IMG/VR virus record: IMGVR_UViG_3300011258_001062
Span: 1-35,597 of that record
Length of the DNA stretch: 35,597 nt
Source: a virus
Reading direction: 5' to 3' (one strand)
Shown: piece by piece, positions 22,035 to 29,714 of the stretch
How the letters are laid out: each line of letters opens with the position of its first letter
How positions within the stretch are numbered: the stretch's first letter is position 1
The notes under the pieces: generated by a model
Database searches by the model: none
Seen by the model: only the letters and a program-made list of their open reading frames with translations
Told to the model about the DNA's origin: nothing
Translations under genes and position numbers: made by a program

Positions 22035-22877
22035 TTATTTAAGGCCCGCACGCATGTCTGCGTTTCTTTTTTTGGCGTAATCGGCCATGCTCATCTCACT
22101 GAGTTTGGGTGATGGCTTCGATCCGCCTGCAAGGGTGCGGGCTGGTGTTGGGGCTTTGGTCCGCTTCTTTCCAGGAAGGGTCGCCTTGGCCGCTAGCGAG
22201 GCAATCGCCATCGCTTGACCTGTAGGCGTCAGCTTGGAAATGCGTTCCGATTCATCGGGGTTTTCCACGAGGTAAAACGCTGCTGCATGGCCGTTGTCTG
22301 CTTCGACTAGCGCGTCGGCCATAACCGGCGTCATTGCTACGTCTTCGTCCGCAATGATGTCGGCAAAGCCATCAAGTAGCCCGTCGCCTTTCGTCACCCA
22401 CGCTTGACGCTTTTCGACCGTCTCGCGTTCCTGACGCTGCCGCGATGTCTCATTCGCACGTTGGCGAGCCTCAGCCTTAGCGGCATCGATCTGCGCCCGT
22501 GTGCCATGATCCACGGCGGCGGCTACGTATTCTTCGATTGACTCAAAGTCTTCGAACTTCGGCGCTGGTTTCGGCGGGTCTGGTTGCTTCGCTGGCGCTG
22601 CCTGCGCCTGTTCCACCATCATCCGCTGATATGCCGAGTTCTCTGCTTCAAGCCGCGCTAGGCGACGCTCCAACCGGCCTGGGCGTTTCCGCTTAGGTCG
22701 TGGCTCGTCATCCCCTTCGCCATCGTCACCGTCAGCCTCGTTGGCTTCGGTTTCAGTTTCGTCCGCATCATCGGCTGGCGTTGCGTCAGTTGCATTCGCC
22801 GCGGTATCCGCCGCATCGGTTTCGGCTTCCGGCGTAGCGGGCGCATCGTCCGCTTTCACGTCATCGGTATCTGCCAA
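22035..22877 (-). CDS. Scaffolding protein
   Basis: The 280-residue protein shows the usual build: a very acidic disordered N-terminus (about 1-58), a basic patch (RPKRKRPGRLERRLARLEAE, about 61-80), a helical centre (KAEARQRANETSRQRQERET) and a basic C-terminal helix-turn-helix (MSMADYAKKRNADMRAGLK) that in P22 binds the coat protein. It sits between portal and coat, as in P22. The start is a TTG at 22877, supported by AGAAGGA nine bases upstream; no ATG or GTG fits better. Confidence 0.85.
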   Translation of the reverse strand: MADTDDVKADDAPATPEAETDAADTAANATDATPADDADETETEANEADGDDGEGDDEPRPKRKRPGRLERRLARLEAENSAYQRMMVEQAQAAPAKQPDPPKPAPKFEDFESIEEYVAAAVDHGTRAQIDAAKAEARQRANETSRQRQERETVEKRQAWVTKGDGLLDGFADIIADEDVAMTPVMADALVEADNGHAAAFYLVENPDESERISKLTPTGQAMAIASLAAKATLPGKKRTKAPTPARTLAGGSKPSPKLSEMSMADYAKKRNADMRAGLK

Positions 22878-22880
22878 GGC

Positions 22881-24872
22881 TTAGAATCCTTCTTGTTGCG
22901 CCCCAGGTTCGGGCATTAAAAAACCCGCCTCAGAGGGCGGGTTCGGTGGGAGTTGCTGTTGCGGCTGCATCGTGTCGGGCGGTGGCCCGGTGAGCGCCGC
23001 GAGTTGCGCTTGCATCGCCTGCATACTCATCTGCATTTCGGCCATGATCTGCATGGTTTCGGCCTGCGCTTTGGCTGCGTCAGCCTCGTACTTGCCAGCC
23101 ATCGCCATGTCCTTCTTGGCGCTCGCCATTGCGGCAGGGTCTGGCTGATGTTCCTGTTGCGGCTGCTGCTGCATATCTTCCGGCATTTCCTCTTGCGTCA
23201 GGATGCCGGGATTCGTCTGCGCCATCAGCTTGCGGATACGGTCTTTAATCGGGTCTTTATCCGGCCAATCCTGCGCCTGGACGTACAGATCAGCGATGTA
23301 AGCGCCCATTTGTGGCATGGATTGAATGAACTGCTGCATGGAGTCCGCAGCCTCTTGGCGGCGCGTCTGATATGCCGGGCCAACATCGACCACAACGTCA
23401 TATTTGCCAGTGTCGAAGCCGTAAGAACGCTCATCAGGCGGATCAATTACCGCGTTAATGCGCGCCGTGCTTTCGCTATCATCCTCGCCTAGAACCCTGA
23501 TAACGCGATCCGTGTCGTAAATGATCGGGATAATCTCGACCATCAGCTTGCCAGCGTACTCAATCGAGCGCGCCAGGTTGTCGATGAATGTGAATGTCCC
23601 GGTGTCGGATTCCATCTGACGCTGTCGGATTGCAACGCCGCTGGTTTCATTGGAGCGGTTGCCAAGCCCGGCGTCGTAAATGCCGGTGGTTGCCTTCATA
23701 TCCTCTGCGGCTAACCCAACTTCCTGGCTCCAAGCCTGTGACGCCATCGGCGGCGCAATGCGTTGCGGCATAGCGCCAGGCGCGTCAGGGTCGGGATTAT
23801 ATGGCAGAATCGGATAATTCTTAGTGTTCGACGCCTGCCAGATCGCCTCGTAGCCCTCGATCATGCGGCGCGTGGCGATATAGGGCGCGCGTGGCTGCAA
23901 CGCCCCGGCTTCTGCCTGCGCTGTCCGGCTGTAATTGTACATGCGCTGTGCGTCTTTAGCGTGGCGGATAAGGCCATGCCGCACAGTGCGATCGCCGACT
24001 TGAATTTCCTCGCCAATGACGGGGATGATCGGGATGCGCTTGCCAGGGAAGGGCGTAGGCGGTTCAAGCAGAGCGTCGCCGCTCATAATATACTGGACAA
24101 CCTCGGTCACTTCCCTGCGCCGAACTTGCCCGCCGATATCCTTGTAGACCCTCAGCATTTCGCCGCCGGTCATTTCTTGGCCGTCTTCTGCGATCCAGAC
24201 CTTGCGCTTTTTCTTGCACCAGTATTCGGCAACACGAACGCGCTCGCCTTCAATCCAGCCGCTCCAAGCGTCGCCGTTCGCCGCTTCCCAATTCGTCGGC
24301 ACAGCGTCCGGCCATTCAGCCTCGAATGCCGCCTTAGAATACCATTGCGTGACGAAGCAATAGCGCGCGTCTTCACGGGTTTCCTCTGCCGCGTCAGGAT
24401 CCCAATAGACGGACAACGGATCGCGGATTAGTTCAACCGCTAACTCTTGCTCGTCGCTGGTTTCGTCAACGTAGCGCGTGGCAATGCGGAAATGCCCGAT
24501 GCCGCACTCGACAGAATGCGCTCCGGCCCGCGTGTAATGCCGCGTGGCGCTGCTTGATTGCTCGATGTGCCGAATGAGGCCAGTAAGGATTTCCGCCGTT
24601 TCATCGTCCGCATCATCGTCCGCAGGCCGAACGCGAATGGCGGGCCGGTTCTGCTTCATGTCGCCGGTAACTTGACGGACGAACTGGGGCAGGCGGTTGA
24701 TGGTTAGGCATGGCCGGTTATCGCTTTTGCGGGCGCTTTCGACTTCGCTAGGCCATTGCTCGCCAGCCATGAACTTAAGATCATCGAGCGCTTCGTCGCG
24801 GTTGTCTCGGTCGAAGTCTACAGCGGCTTCGAATTGTTCGCGGGCGGTGCGGAGTAGCGCTTGCTCGTCCAT
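22881..24872 (-). CDS. Portal protein, P22 gp1 family
   Basis: The 663-residue protein forms the dodecameric channel for DNA packaging and ejection. It contains the expected N-terminal core (DDLKFMAGEQWPSEVESARK, NRPCLTINRLPQFVRQVTGD, KQNRPAIRVRPADDDADDET) and KATTGIYDAGLGNRSNETSG near residue 400. A long helical C-terminal barrel region ends with Gln/Met-rich sequence (about 570-663). ATG 24872 overlaps the TerL stop. A canonical terminator hairpin is embedded in its last codons. Confidence 0.93.
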   Translation of the reverse strand: MDEQALLRTAREQFEAAVDFDRDNRDEALDDLKFMAGEQWPSEVESARKSDNRPCLTINRLPQFVRQVTGDMKQNRPAIRVRPADDDADDETAEILTGLIRHIEQSSSATRHYTRAGAHSVECGIGHFRIATRYVDETSDEQELAVELIRDPLSVYWDPDAAEETREDARYCFVTQWYSKAAFEAEWPDAVPTNWEAANGDAWSGWIEGERVRVAEYWCKKKRKVWIAEDGQEMTGGEMLRVYKDIGGQVRRREVTEVVQYIMSGDALLEPPTPFPGKRIPIIPVIGEEIQVGDRTVRHGLIRHAKDAQRMYNYSRTAQAEAGALQPRAPYIATRRMIEGYEAIWQASNTKNYPILPYNPDPDAPGAMPQRIAPPMASQAWSQEVGLAAEDMKATTGIYDAGLGNRSNETSGVAIRQRQMESDTGTFTFIDNLARSIEYAGKLMVEIIPIIYDTDRVIRVLGEDDSESTARINAVIDPPDERSYGFDTGKYDVVVDVGPAYQTRRQEAADSMQQFIQSMPQMGAYIADLYVQAQDWPDKDPIKDRIRKLMAQTNPGILTQEEMPEDMQQQPQQEHQPDPAAMASAKKDMAMAGKYEADAAKAQAETMQIMAEMQMSMQAMQAQLAALTGPPPDTMQPQQQLPPNPPSEAGFLMPEPGAQQEGF
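22918..22943 (-). terminator. Terminator hairpin inside the 3' end of the portal gene
   Basis: On the minus strand AACCCGCC, loop CTCTGA, GGCGGGTT runs directly into a run of six T. It is one of the cleanest intrinsic terminators in the window, yet it lies about 35 bases before the portal stop and codes for PPSEAGFL. A terminating polymerase would leave the portal mRNA without its stop codon, so coupling to translation or read-through is implied. Confidence 0.7.
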
Positions 24873-26119
24873 CAGCCGACGAACCCGACGCTAGCGGCAA
24901 TATCGCCGCCATACAGAGGCTTGGGCGTGGTCTTGACCTTACCTTTCGGGAATAGATCAGTTAGCCCCCACACAAGCGCGTCAACGCGGTCTGGCGAGCC
25001 TTCGCCTTCATAGCCCGCTGCTGTCATTTGACACATTTGCGCCTCCAATTCCGGGAATGCTCCAACGTGGGAGACATTGCCGAGGCTGTATTGTGCGGAG
25101 ATAGGTTCCGCGCGGACATGCTTGCCGCGTGATGCGTGAACGCGTCGGATGGGTAAGTCGGGCCGATAAGCGCGCAGCGTATGCTCACACATATCGCCGC
25201 CCTGATTGACCTCGATTACAACCGAGTCCGCGTCCCATTTGTCGTAAAGTGCGATGGCTCGTTTAGCCCATTGTTCCGGCTTGCCAGCTAGCGTTCCGTC
25301 CTCAAGCACATAAGCGCGTTCGTCTGCACCTCTGCCTGCCACGACAACGCCATGCTCGTTGCTCAATTCCTCAGCGCTGATTGCCGGGTCGATGGCGATC
25401 ACAATGCGCTCCATGTCAGGCGTTTCGGCCCTACGCCCTTCGTTGATCGTCGCCATGTCCCAAATTGCGCCAACGACGGCGGGCTCGTATTCGCCATCCC
25501 AGATATGGGCGTAGCGGACGGGCTGCGAACGACGGTCTAACTCGCGCTCTGCTTCTAGTTCATCGCCGAAAAACGGGTTAGCGTCGTGGTTGACGCGCTT
25601 GATGACCGCATTGTCTGGCGGCGCATCGCCTCGGAAAAACTTGTCAATCGGATCGCTGGCCGCTCTAGGGTTCCAGCTAAACCACATTTCAGAGCCGGGC
25701 TTGCGAATTGTCGGGCGGAGTATTTCAAGCGACCGCGCTGTGATCGTTTGCGCTTCTTCAATCCAGCACCTATCGATGCCTTCCATGGATTTAACCGATT
25801 CGGCAGTTAGGTCAGACAGGCCGGAGAATATGAAAACAGATCCGTTCGCCCCGCGTATCTCATCGCGTGTTGATGTGTAGAACTCGCCAAGACCAAGCGC
25901 TTCGATCTTGTCATCTAGCAGGCGCTTAACGCTGTCCTTGATGCTCTTTTGAACCTCGCGCCCGCAATACACTCGGAGCCGGGCCTGAGCGGCTTGGAGC
26001 AAGAGCGCCGCCGCGAAGCTGTGCGACTTGGCAGAGCCGCGACCGCCATAGAATGCTTTGTATCGTGCAGGCTGGAATAACTCGCGATATGCGCCGGGCA
26101 ACGTGTGCTCAGTCGGCAA
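24872..26119 (-). CDS. Terminase large subunit
   Basis: The 415-residue packaging motor has an ATPase domain with Walker A GGRGSAKS (25-32), Walker B CWIEEAQ (118-124) and a coupling motif near FSWNPRAASDP (147-157). The nuclease domain starts near IVIAIDPAIS (Asp244), followed by VVIEVNQGGD and a final Asp near PDRVDALVWGL. The type is the Terminase_3/PBSX-like group often paired with headful packaging. The start is TTG 26119, overlapping the TerS stop; another TTG at 26101 is possible. The ribosome-binding site is weak, so translational coupling is likely. Confidence 0.93.
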   Translation of the reverse strand: MPTEHTLPGAYRELFQPARYKAFYGGRGSAKSHSFAAALLLQAAQARLRVYCGREVQKSIKDSVKRLLDDKIEALGLGEFYTSTRDEIRGANGSVFIFSGLSDLTAESVKSMEGIDRCWIEEAQTITARSLEILRPTIRKPGSEMWFSWNPRAASDPIDKFFRGDAPPDNAVIKRVNHDANPFFGDELEAERELDRRSQPVRYAHIWDGEYEPAVVGAIWDMATINEGRRAETPDMERIVIAIDPAISAEELSNEHGVVVAGRGADERAYVLEDGTLAGKPEQWAKRAIALYDKWDADSVVIEVNQGGDMCEHTLRAYRPDLPIRRVHASRGKHVRAEPISAQYSLGNVSHVGAFPELEAQMCQMTAAGYEGEGSPDRVDALVWGLTDLFPKGKVKTTPKPLYGGDIAASVGFVG

Positions 26120-26534
26120 AGCTGATCTTCACGTCTACGCCAAGATTGCCCTCGTGAGCGTTCGTGATCTTGTCGCCGTATTTCTTTGGAGACATGCGGG
26201 CCAACGCCCATTTGCGCGCGTCAATCCTAAGCTTGGACCGCTGCACATGTTCGCCGTTAACCGACCACCCCTCATTGTCTTCGCCATTGCGCTCCATCCA
26301 GTCGTTTTGACCGTCGTCAGCAATGTCGAACATCTCATCAAAGATGGCGTCTGCACGGGCTTCCATTGCGCGCGCGTATTGTTCCTGGAAGTCAGGCTTT
26401 TCGCTAACCCACCTCATCACGGCGGAAGTTGCGGGCATGTCATCGCCAGCGCAAATTGACCGGAGGCTTTCGCCCTCAGTCATTCGGCGGCATATTTCAT
26501 CGGCTAGCTGTGTTGTGAATTTGGACCGGGCCAT
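26109..26534 (-). CDS. Terminase small subunit
   Basis: The 141-residue DNA-recognition subunit begins MARSKFTTQLADEICRRMTE with an HTH-like region (LRSICAGDDMPATSAVMRWV, about 24-43). A helical oligomerisation region (FQEQYARAMEARADAIFDEM) follows, then a C-terminal part with KWALARMSPKKYGDKI, a signature of this terminase small-subunit group. ATG 26534 is chosen because GGGGAG lies about eight bases upstream; a longer frame to 26585 would run through a terminator hairpin. A pac site would be expected in or near this gene. Confidence 0.9.
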   Translation of the reverse strand: MARSKFTTQLADEICRRMTEGESLRSICAGDDMPATSAVMRWVSEKPDFQEQYARAMEARADAIFDEMFDIADDGQNDWMERNGEDNEGWSVNGEHVQRSKLRIDARKWALARMSPKKYGDKITNAHEGNLGVDVKISFAD

Positions 26535-26546
26535 ATCACCGCTCCC

Positions 26547-26582
26547 CAAAAACAAAACCCGCCGAGCGTGAGCCGGGCGGGC
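26547..26582 (-). terminator. Intrinsic terminator between early and late genes
   Basis: On the minus strand CCCGCC and GGCGGG enclose a 12-base partly paired loop (CGGCTCACGCTC) and are followed by TTTTGTTTTTG. It lies immediately before the TerS ribosome-binding site, at the boundary between replication genes and morphogenesis genes. It is a natural control point for late expression. Confidence 0.7.
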
Positions 26583-26590
26583 CAAATTCC

Positions 26591-26609
26591 AGACGCAATT
26601 ATGGCGTCT
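26591..26609. repeat. Inverted repeat AGACGC-N7-GCGTCT in the terS leader
   Basis: Perfect six-base arms are separated by AATTATG. The repeat lies in the 129-base gap between the last early gene and TerS, just upstream (in transcription sense) of the terminator. It could be an operator, an activator site or part of pac; the sequence does not decide. Confidence 0.4.
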
Positions 26610-26618
26610 CTAAAAACA

Positions 26619-26667
26619 CACCTAACACGGCTTGTGCGGTACGTCAATACCGTTTTGCGATTGTCAA
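26619..26667 (-). promoter_or_regulatory. Candidate late promoter region upstream of terS
   Basis: On the minus strand TTGACA (26667-26662) and TTGACG (26647-26642) lie 20 bases apart in direct orientation. The second is followed after 17 bases by TAGGTG, a poor -10. Position fits a late promoter, but the -10 is weak, so an activator or no promoter at all is equally possible. Confidence 0.3.
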
Positions 26668-27320
26668 CGTCTTTCTTCAGCGGGCCCTGCCGCCATCACG
26701 CCCGCGACACGAACAAGCATCGGCAGCCAGTACGGCTTGCCTGTATCTGGCATAGTCGCGCCATCCTCGCCAACGTTTCGCAGTAGGTTGCGCGCGGAGT
26801 GACCAAGCGACGCCGTGACATGAGCCTCGACGCGCCGGACGCGGGTTGCTGCTTCTTCGGCTTCGTCAGACGCTTCGCCGGAGATCGTGCGCCCGAAGTT
26901 CATGGACGGCGGGGACCGCCACACGCCAGCCAAGTGCAGATCGTTCCGATATCGGGATAATGTTCCATGCTGCGCGTCTGTCAGCATCCGCCGGTGGTAG
27001 ATCTCGTCTATTTGTGGCGGGTCTCGATGCTCCTGCCAGACCATGACGCCCGCCTGTATTGTTTCGGTTTTCATGAGCTCCCCGTGGCTTCTGCGATAAA
27101 CAATCGGGCTAACTTTCGGCGCAGATTTAAGCCGGGCGCGGCGTGTATGTGCATCGTACCGGGCTACGTCCTTGATGTGAGCCAAGGCATCCTTACGGCG
27201 CTGCCTGTGGAGCAAGATGTGGGCGAATGGCCCCTCTTCGTTGTCGTACACGTCACTGATAGGCCCGCAATGGCGTTTTAAGGAGGCTCTGATGTCTATC
27301 CCGCCGTTTTGCCTACCCAT
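26664..27320 (-). CDS. Hypothetical protein upstream of terS, 218 aa
   Basis: The N-terminal part (MGRQNGGIDIRASLKRHCGP to about residue 80) is basic. The C-terminal part from MKTETIQAGVMVWQEHRDPP contains RRMLTDAQHGTLSRYRNDLH and a helix SDEAEEAATRVRRVEAHVTA, which weakly recalls DUF6456-like proteins of alphaproteobacteria. ATG 27320 overlaps the preceding gene by eight bases. ATG 27074 with GGGGAG close upstream is a possible alternative start, giving 136 aa. Being the last gene before the late operon, a late-regulator role is worth considering, but no clear DNA-binding motif is seen. Confidence 0.6.
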   Translation of the reverse strand: MGRQNGGIDIRASLKRHCGPISDVYDNEEGPFAHILLHRQRRKDALAHIKDVARYDAHTRRARLKSAPKVSPIVYRRSHGELMKTETIQAGVMVWQEHRDPPQIDEIYHRRMLTDAQHGTLSRYRNDLHLAGVWRSPPSMNFGRTISGEASDEAEEAATRVRRVEAHVTASLGHSARNLLRNVGEDGATMPDTGKPYWLPMLVRVAGVMAAGPAEERR

Positions 27321-27615
27321 GTAGCGCTAACCCGTCTACCGCGCCTGTGCGGGCCTTAATCTGCTTTTCTGAATTTATGGATTCCGTAACCTCGGCTTTC
27401 GTCCGCAGCCGTCGGATAACGCCGGTCACGACGCGATTGATTTGCGGGTAGGTCATTTCGAACCGGACGCCCTTGCCGGTGTCGCGGGTTTCGAACGTTC
27501 GTCCGGCGGCGCGGTTTTGAGCGGTGATCGCTGCAACCAGATCATCGAGCGAGCCGTCAACGCCCATCCGCTCCCGAAGGCCGCTGTCGGTTTTGATTTC
27601 GAAAACGCGTGTCAT
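27313..27615 (-). CDS. Hypothetical protein, 100 aa
   Basis: It starts MTRVFEIKTDSGLRERMGVD and ends with a basic helical part (NRVVTGVIRRLRTKAEVTES). The centre has FETRDTGKGVRFEMTYPQIN. No family was recognised. Its ATG overlaps the stop of the DnaA-like gene, so it is probably cotranslated with replication genes. Confidence 0.65.
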   Translation of the reverse strand: MTRVFEIKTDSGLRERMGVDGSLDDLVAAITAQNRAAGRTFETRDTGKGVRFEMTYPQINRVVTGVIRRLRTKAEVTESINSEKQIKARTGAVDGLALHG

Positions 27616-28166
27616 CCTGAAACTCCTACATGCTGGAAAATAGCGCGGCGGGAAGCGACGTAGCGGCCTTCAGGCGTGTCGTGCTCCCAGACCGGGCGCT
27701 TGGACAGTTCGATGGCGCGCAGATTGGCTAGGCGGGCTTCCTCCAGCCTGGATCGTTCGAACGCTGCCGCCCGGCGTTGCGCCTTCATGCGGCGCTTGCG
27801 ATGTCGATTCAGGCGACGGATGTGCGATTGCAGGTCAATCTTGGCGGCTTTGCCTGCGATCTTTTCCTGGGCTCTTGCAAGGATCGCCTCGGCGAGCGCT
27901 ACCTGATCCGGGCAGGCTTTGGCCTTGCGAACGCTGTAAATGGCTGTCGTGTGGTCCTGGAAGCCGACTAGCGCGGCGATGTCGGAGTAGCTGTAGCCTT
28001 CCGGCGCTAGCCGCATGGCGAGGCATAGCGCTTGTCGTGGTCGGGTGATGCTGAAGTTTCTCGAGATGGAGATGATGTCATTCCGCCCGGTCAGCTTTTT
28101 GGCGGCGCGCAGGATCGCTTGCGGCAATGCGGACGCGGCTACGTCGTGGTTTTGCGGTGATGTCAT
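27612..28166 (-). CDS. DnaA domain IV-like DNA-binding protein
   Basis: The 184-residue protein carries at about 38-85 the helix-turn-helix of DnaA domain IV: SITRPRQALCLAMRLAPEGY, then YSYSDIAALVGFQDHTTAIY and SVRKAKA. The DHTT motif contacts the DnaA box in bacterial DnaA. The AAA+ ATPase domain of DnaA is absent. The remainder is a long, very basic helix (SHIRRLNRHRKRRMKAQRRA). It may recognise DnaA-box-like sites in phage or host DNA. ATG 28166 follows GGGAGGGG and overlaps the upstream stop. A second DnaA-domain-IV protein lies at 29714-30094. Confidence 0.8.
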   Translation of the reverse strand: MTSPQNHDVAASALPQAILRAAKKLTGRNDIISISRNFSITRPRQALCLAMRLAPEGYSYSDIAALVGFQDHTTAIYSVRKAKACPDQVALAEAILARAQEKIAGKAAKIDLQSHIRRLNRHRKRRMKAQRRAAAFERSRLEEARLANLRAIELSKRPVWEHDTPEGRYVASRRAIFQHVGVSG

Positions 28167-28357
28167 CAGCCTTGCCCCTCCCGCTGAACGGCGGCGGCGA
28201 TCGCGCCGGATAGCGCTGAATTGATCGCGAGGGCATTGCTCCAGTGGATCTGATGCGTGGCGATGACTATGCCGCCTTCGCGAATGGCGATGGTGACTTC
28301 GCCGGGCTTTTCCGAAAGCGTGACGGCGCAGGTCTTGGCGAGGGGGATGGCGGTCAT
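28166..28357 (-). CDS. Hypothetical protein, 63 aa
   Basis: A small protein starting MTAIPLAKTCAVTLSEKPGE, probably a beta-rich N-terminus with a C-terminal helix (NALAINSALSGAIAAAVQRE). GGAG lies seven to nine bases upstream, and both ends overlap neighbouring genes by ATGA. Function unknown. Confidence 0.6.
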   Translation of the reverse strand: MTAIPLAKTCAVTLSEKPGEVTIAIREGGIVIATHQIHWSNALAINSALSGAIAAAVQREGQG

Positions 28358-28881
28358 GTGGCGGCTCCAAACTTGAGGCGTTTAACGAGGGAGTGCAGGC
28401 GGTTCAGTTGATCCGGCGATACTCGCGGGCCGTCGCCGGGCTGTGGCTGCTGAGCTTTTTCGTAGCGGGCGATCAACGCTTCACCGCGATAGGCCGGGCG
28501 GGTGAATAATTCTGCGTTTTTCTCAGCCAACGCTTCTGCGACTTCTGCGACAGACGGAATCCATTTTGACGAACGGACGAGCGATTTGCAGGCTGCGATG
28601 ATCGTCTCAAGCGGGTATTCCGCCATCACGTCGGCAACCTCAGCGACGTAAAACGTGACGTTGTGATCCGGGGCGCGCTGTGGCCACGATGATAGGAATG
28701 CTTCGGCGCGGCGGCTGACTTCGGCAGGCGAGGCGGGCGGGCGGCTTCGCAGCCAACGGACAGACCCGACAAGAACCGGCATGGTTAGCCGGGATTCATC
28801 GTCGCTATCGCCCCGGCGCAATGCCGCAACGCCTCGTCGCCCTGTTTCGGGTCCGGCTAATTCTGTCAATTCCCGACTCAT
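28354..28881 (-). CDS. Probable replication-associated protein (helicase-loader-like region)
   Basis: The 175-residue protein contains a helical module at about 70-125 (NVTFYVAEVADVMAEYPLET, then ACKSLVRSSKWIPSVAEVAE). This module is common in alphaproteobacterial phage proteins encoded next to replication initiators and recalls helicase-loader/organiser proteins. It has no Walker motif, so it is not a DnaC-type ATPase. The role is inferred mainly from its place immediately downstream of the initiator gene. ATG 28881 overlaps the upstream stop. Confidence 0.55.
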   Translation of the reverse strand: MSRELTELAGPETGRRGVAALRRGDSDDESRLTMPVLVGSVRWLRSRPPASPAEVSRRAEAFLSSWPQRAPDHNVTFYVAEVADVMAEYPLETIIAACKSLVRSSKWIPSVAEVAEALAEKNAELFTRPAYRGEALIARYEKAQQPQPGDGPRVSPDQLNRLHSLVKRLKFGAAT

Positions 28882-29714
28882 TGCAGCGCGCCCCCTTCGT
28901 CGAAGTACCCTGCTGACCGGAGATTATCGAAAGCTTCCGTGATCCGATTGCGCGGGCGGTCGGGTGCGTCGGGGTTCGCTGGCGGTGTGTATTCATCCTG
29001 CCAGCGCTTCTGGTTTAGCCACGTTGACGCCATTGCGATGTAGCTAGTCCCGACCTGCTGGTTTTCCTGAGCGCTTTGGGCGTAGTTTTCGGCCCCGGCA
29101 AGAATGGTCGATTGCAGTTCGGGAGATTTGCTTACCAGTGCGGAATATCGCTTGCGGGCTTCGGCCTTGTTGGCGCTGCCAGATCGCTTTGGATACGCAT
29201 CCCAAAACGCGCCGAAACCATCGTCTATTTTTTCGTCAATCGCACGAGATAGTGAGCGTAGCGAACTATCTTCTTTCTTCTCTGTATCTGTATCTGTATC
29301 TGGTCGTGACACAGGCGTGACTGTCACGGGTCTGTCACGCGTGACACGTTTTTTCGCAACGCCTTGATCTAGCTTGGCTTTTTCGCGCTGTTTCCGTTTC
29401 CGCGCTGCCGCGCCGCGATCTTTGTCGTTTTCGAATTGACGCTTTGTCCAATTGGTCACGGACATGTCACGCACTAAACCGTGACATTCTAGAGCGTCAA
29501 TCACAGCCTGAACGTCCTCTGTTGGGCAATTCAAAACGTCTGCAATCGCGTCTGCGTCCGTCTTAATGACGCCACGATCATCGCCTTCGCTGGCACTCTC
29601 TAGTAGGGCCATCCAGACCACCAGAACGCGCTCGCGTGATGCGCCAATCTTGCGGGCTATGCTGCCGAACTTCGGGTCGGCATAGGTGCCGCTATACCAG
29701 CGAAACCAGATCAT
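28878..29714 (-). CDS. Phage replication initiator-like protein with internal origin repeats
   Basis: The 278-residue protein has a DnaD/winged-helix-like N-terminus (MIWFRWYSGTYADPKFGSIA, and helices around LVVWMALLESASEG and VQAVIDALECHGLVRD). A basic, low-complexity linker spans about 95-150 (TDTDTE repeats). The C-terminal domain (FGAFWDAYPKRSGSANKAEA, SYIAMASTWLNQKRWQDEY) is characteristic of phage replication proteins. The DNA encoding residues about 75-140 carries eight copies of a TGTCACG-type repeat, so the gene probably contains the origin, as lambda O does. Confidence 0.8.
   Translation of the reverse strand: MIWFRWYSGTYADPKFGSIARKIGASRERVLVVWMALLESASEGDDRGVIKTDADAIADVLNCPTEDVQAVIDALECHGLVRDMSVTNWTKRQFENDKDRGAAARKRKQREKAKLDQGVAKKRVTRDRPVTVTPVSRPDTDTDTEKKEDSSLRSLSRAIDEKIDDGFGAFWDAYPKRSGSANKAEARKRYSALVSKSPELQSTILAGAENYAQSAQENQQVGTSYIAMASTWLNQKRWQDEYTPPANPDAPDRPRNRITEAFDNLRSAGYFDEGGALQ
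29281..29302. repeat. Tandem 6-base repeat (TCTGTA x3) in the initiator gene
   Basis: TCTGTA is repeated three times in tandem, followed by TCTGG. On the coding (minus) strand it specifies the Asp-Thr repeat of the linker. It abuts the TGTCACG cluster and is the softest, least GC-rich part nearby, so it might assist duplex opening. Confidence 0.6.
29305..29486. repeat. Iteron-like cluster: eight TGTCACG/CGTGACA elements (candidate origin)
   Basis: Exact copies in either orientation start at 29305, 29322, 29333, 29340, 29465 and 29480. Copies with one mismatch start at 29316 and 29454. Five lie within 42 bases in alternating orientation, three more about 110 bases away. The cluster lies inside the initiator gene, the classic place for an origin in lambdoid-type replication. 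Repeated Val-Thr codons explain some but not all copies. Confidence 0.6.

Noticed and set aside
22045-22075. Rightward terminator-like element (ACGCA/TGCGT with TTTCTTTTTTT)
   Set aside because: The stem is only five bases, there is no rightward gene to terminate, and the T run encodes the Lys-rich end of the scaffold on the other strand.
23763-24431. Rightward frame (222 aa) antisense to the portal gene
   Set aside because: Shadow frame opposite a well-supported portal protein, with no ribosome-binding site.
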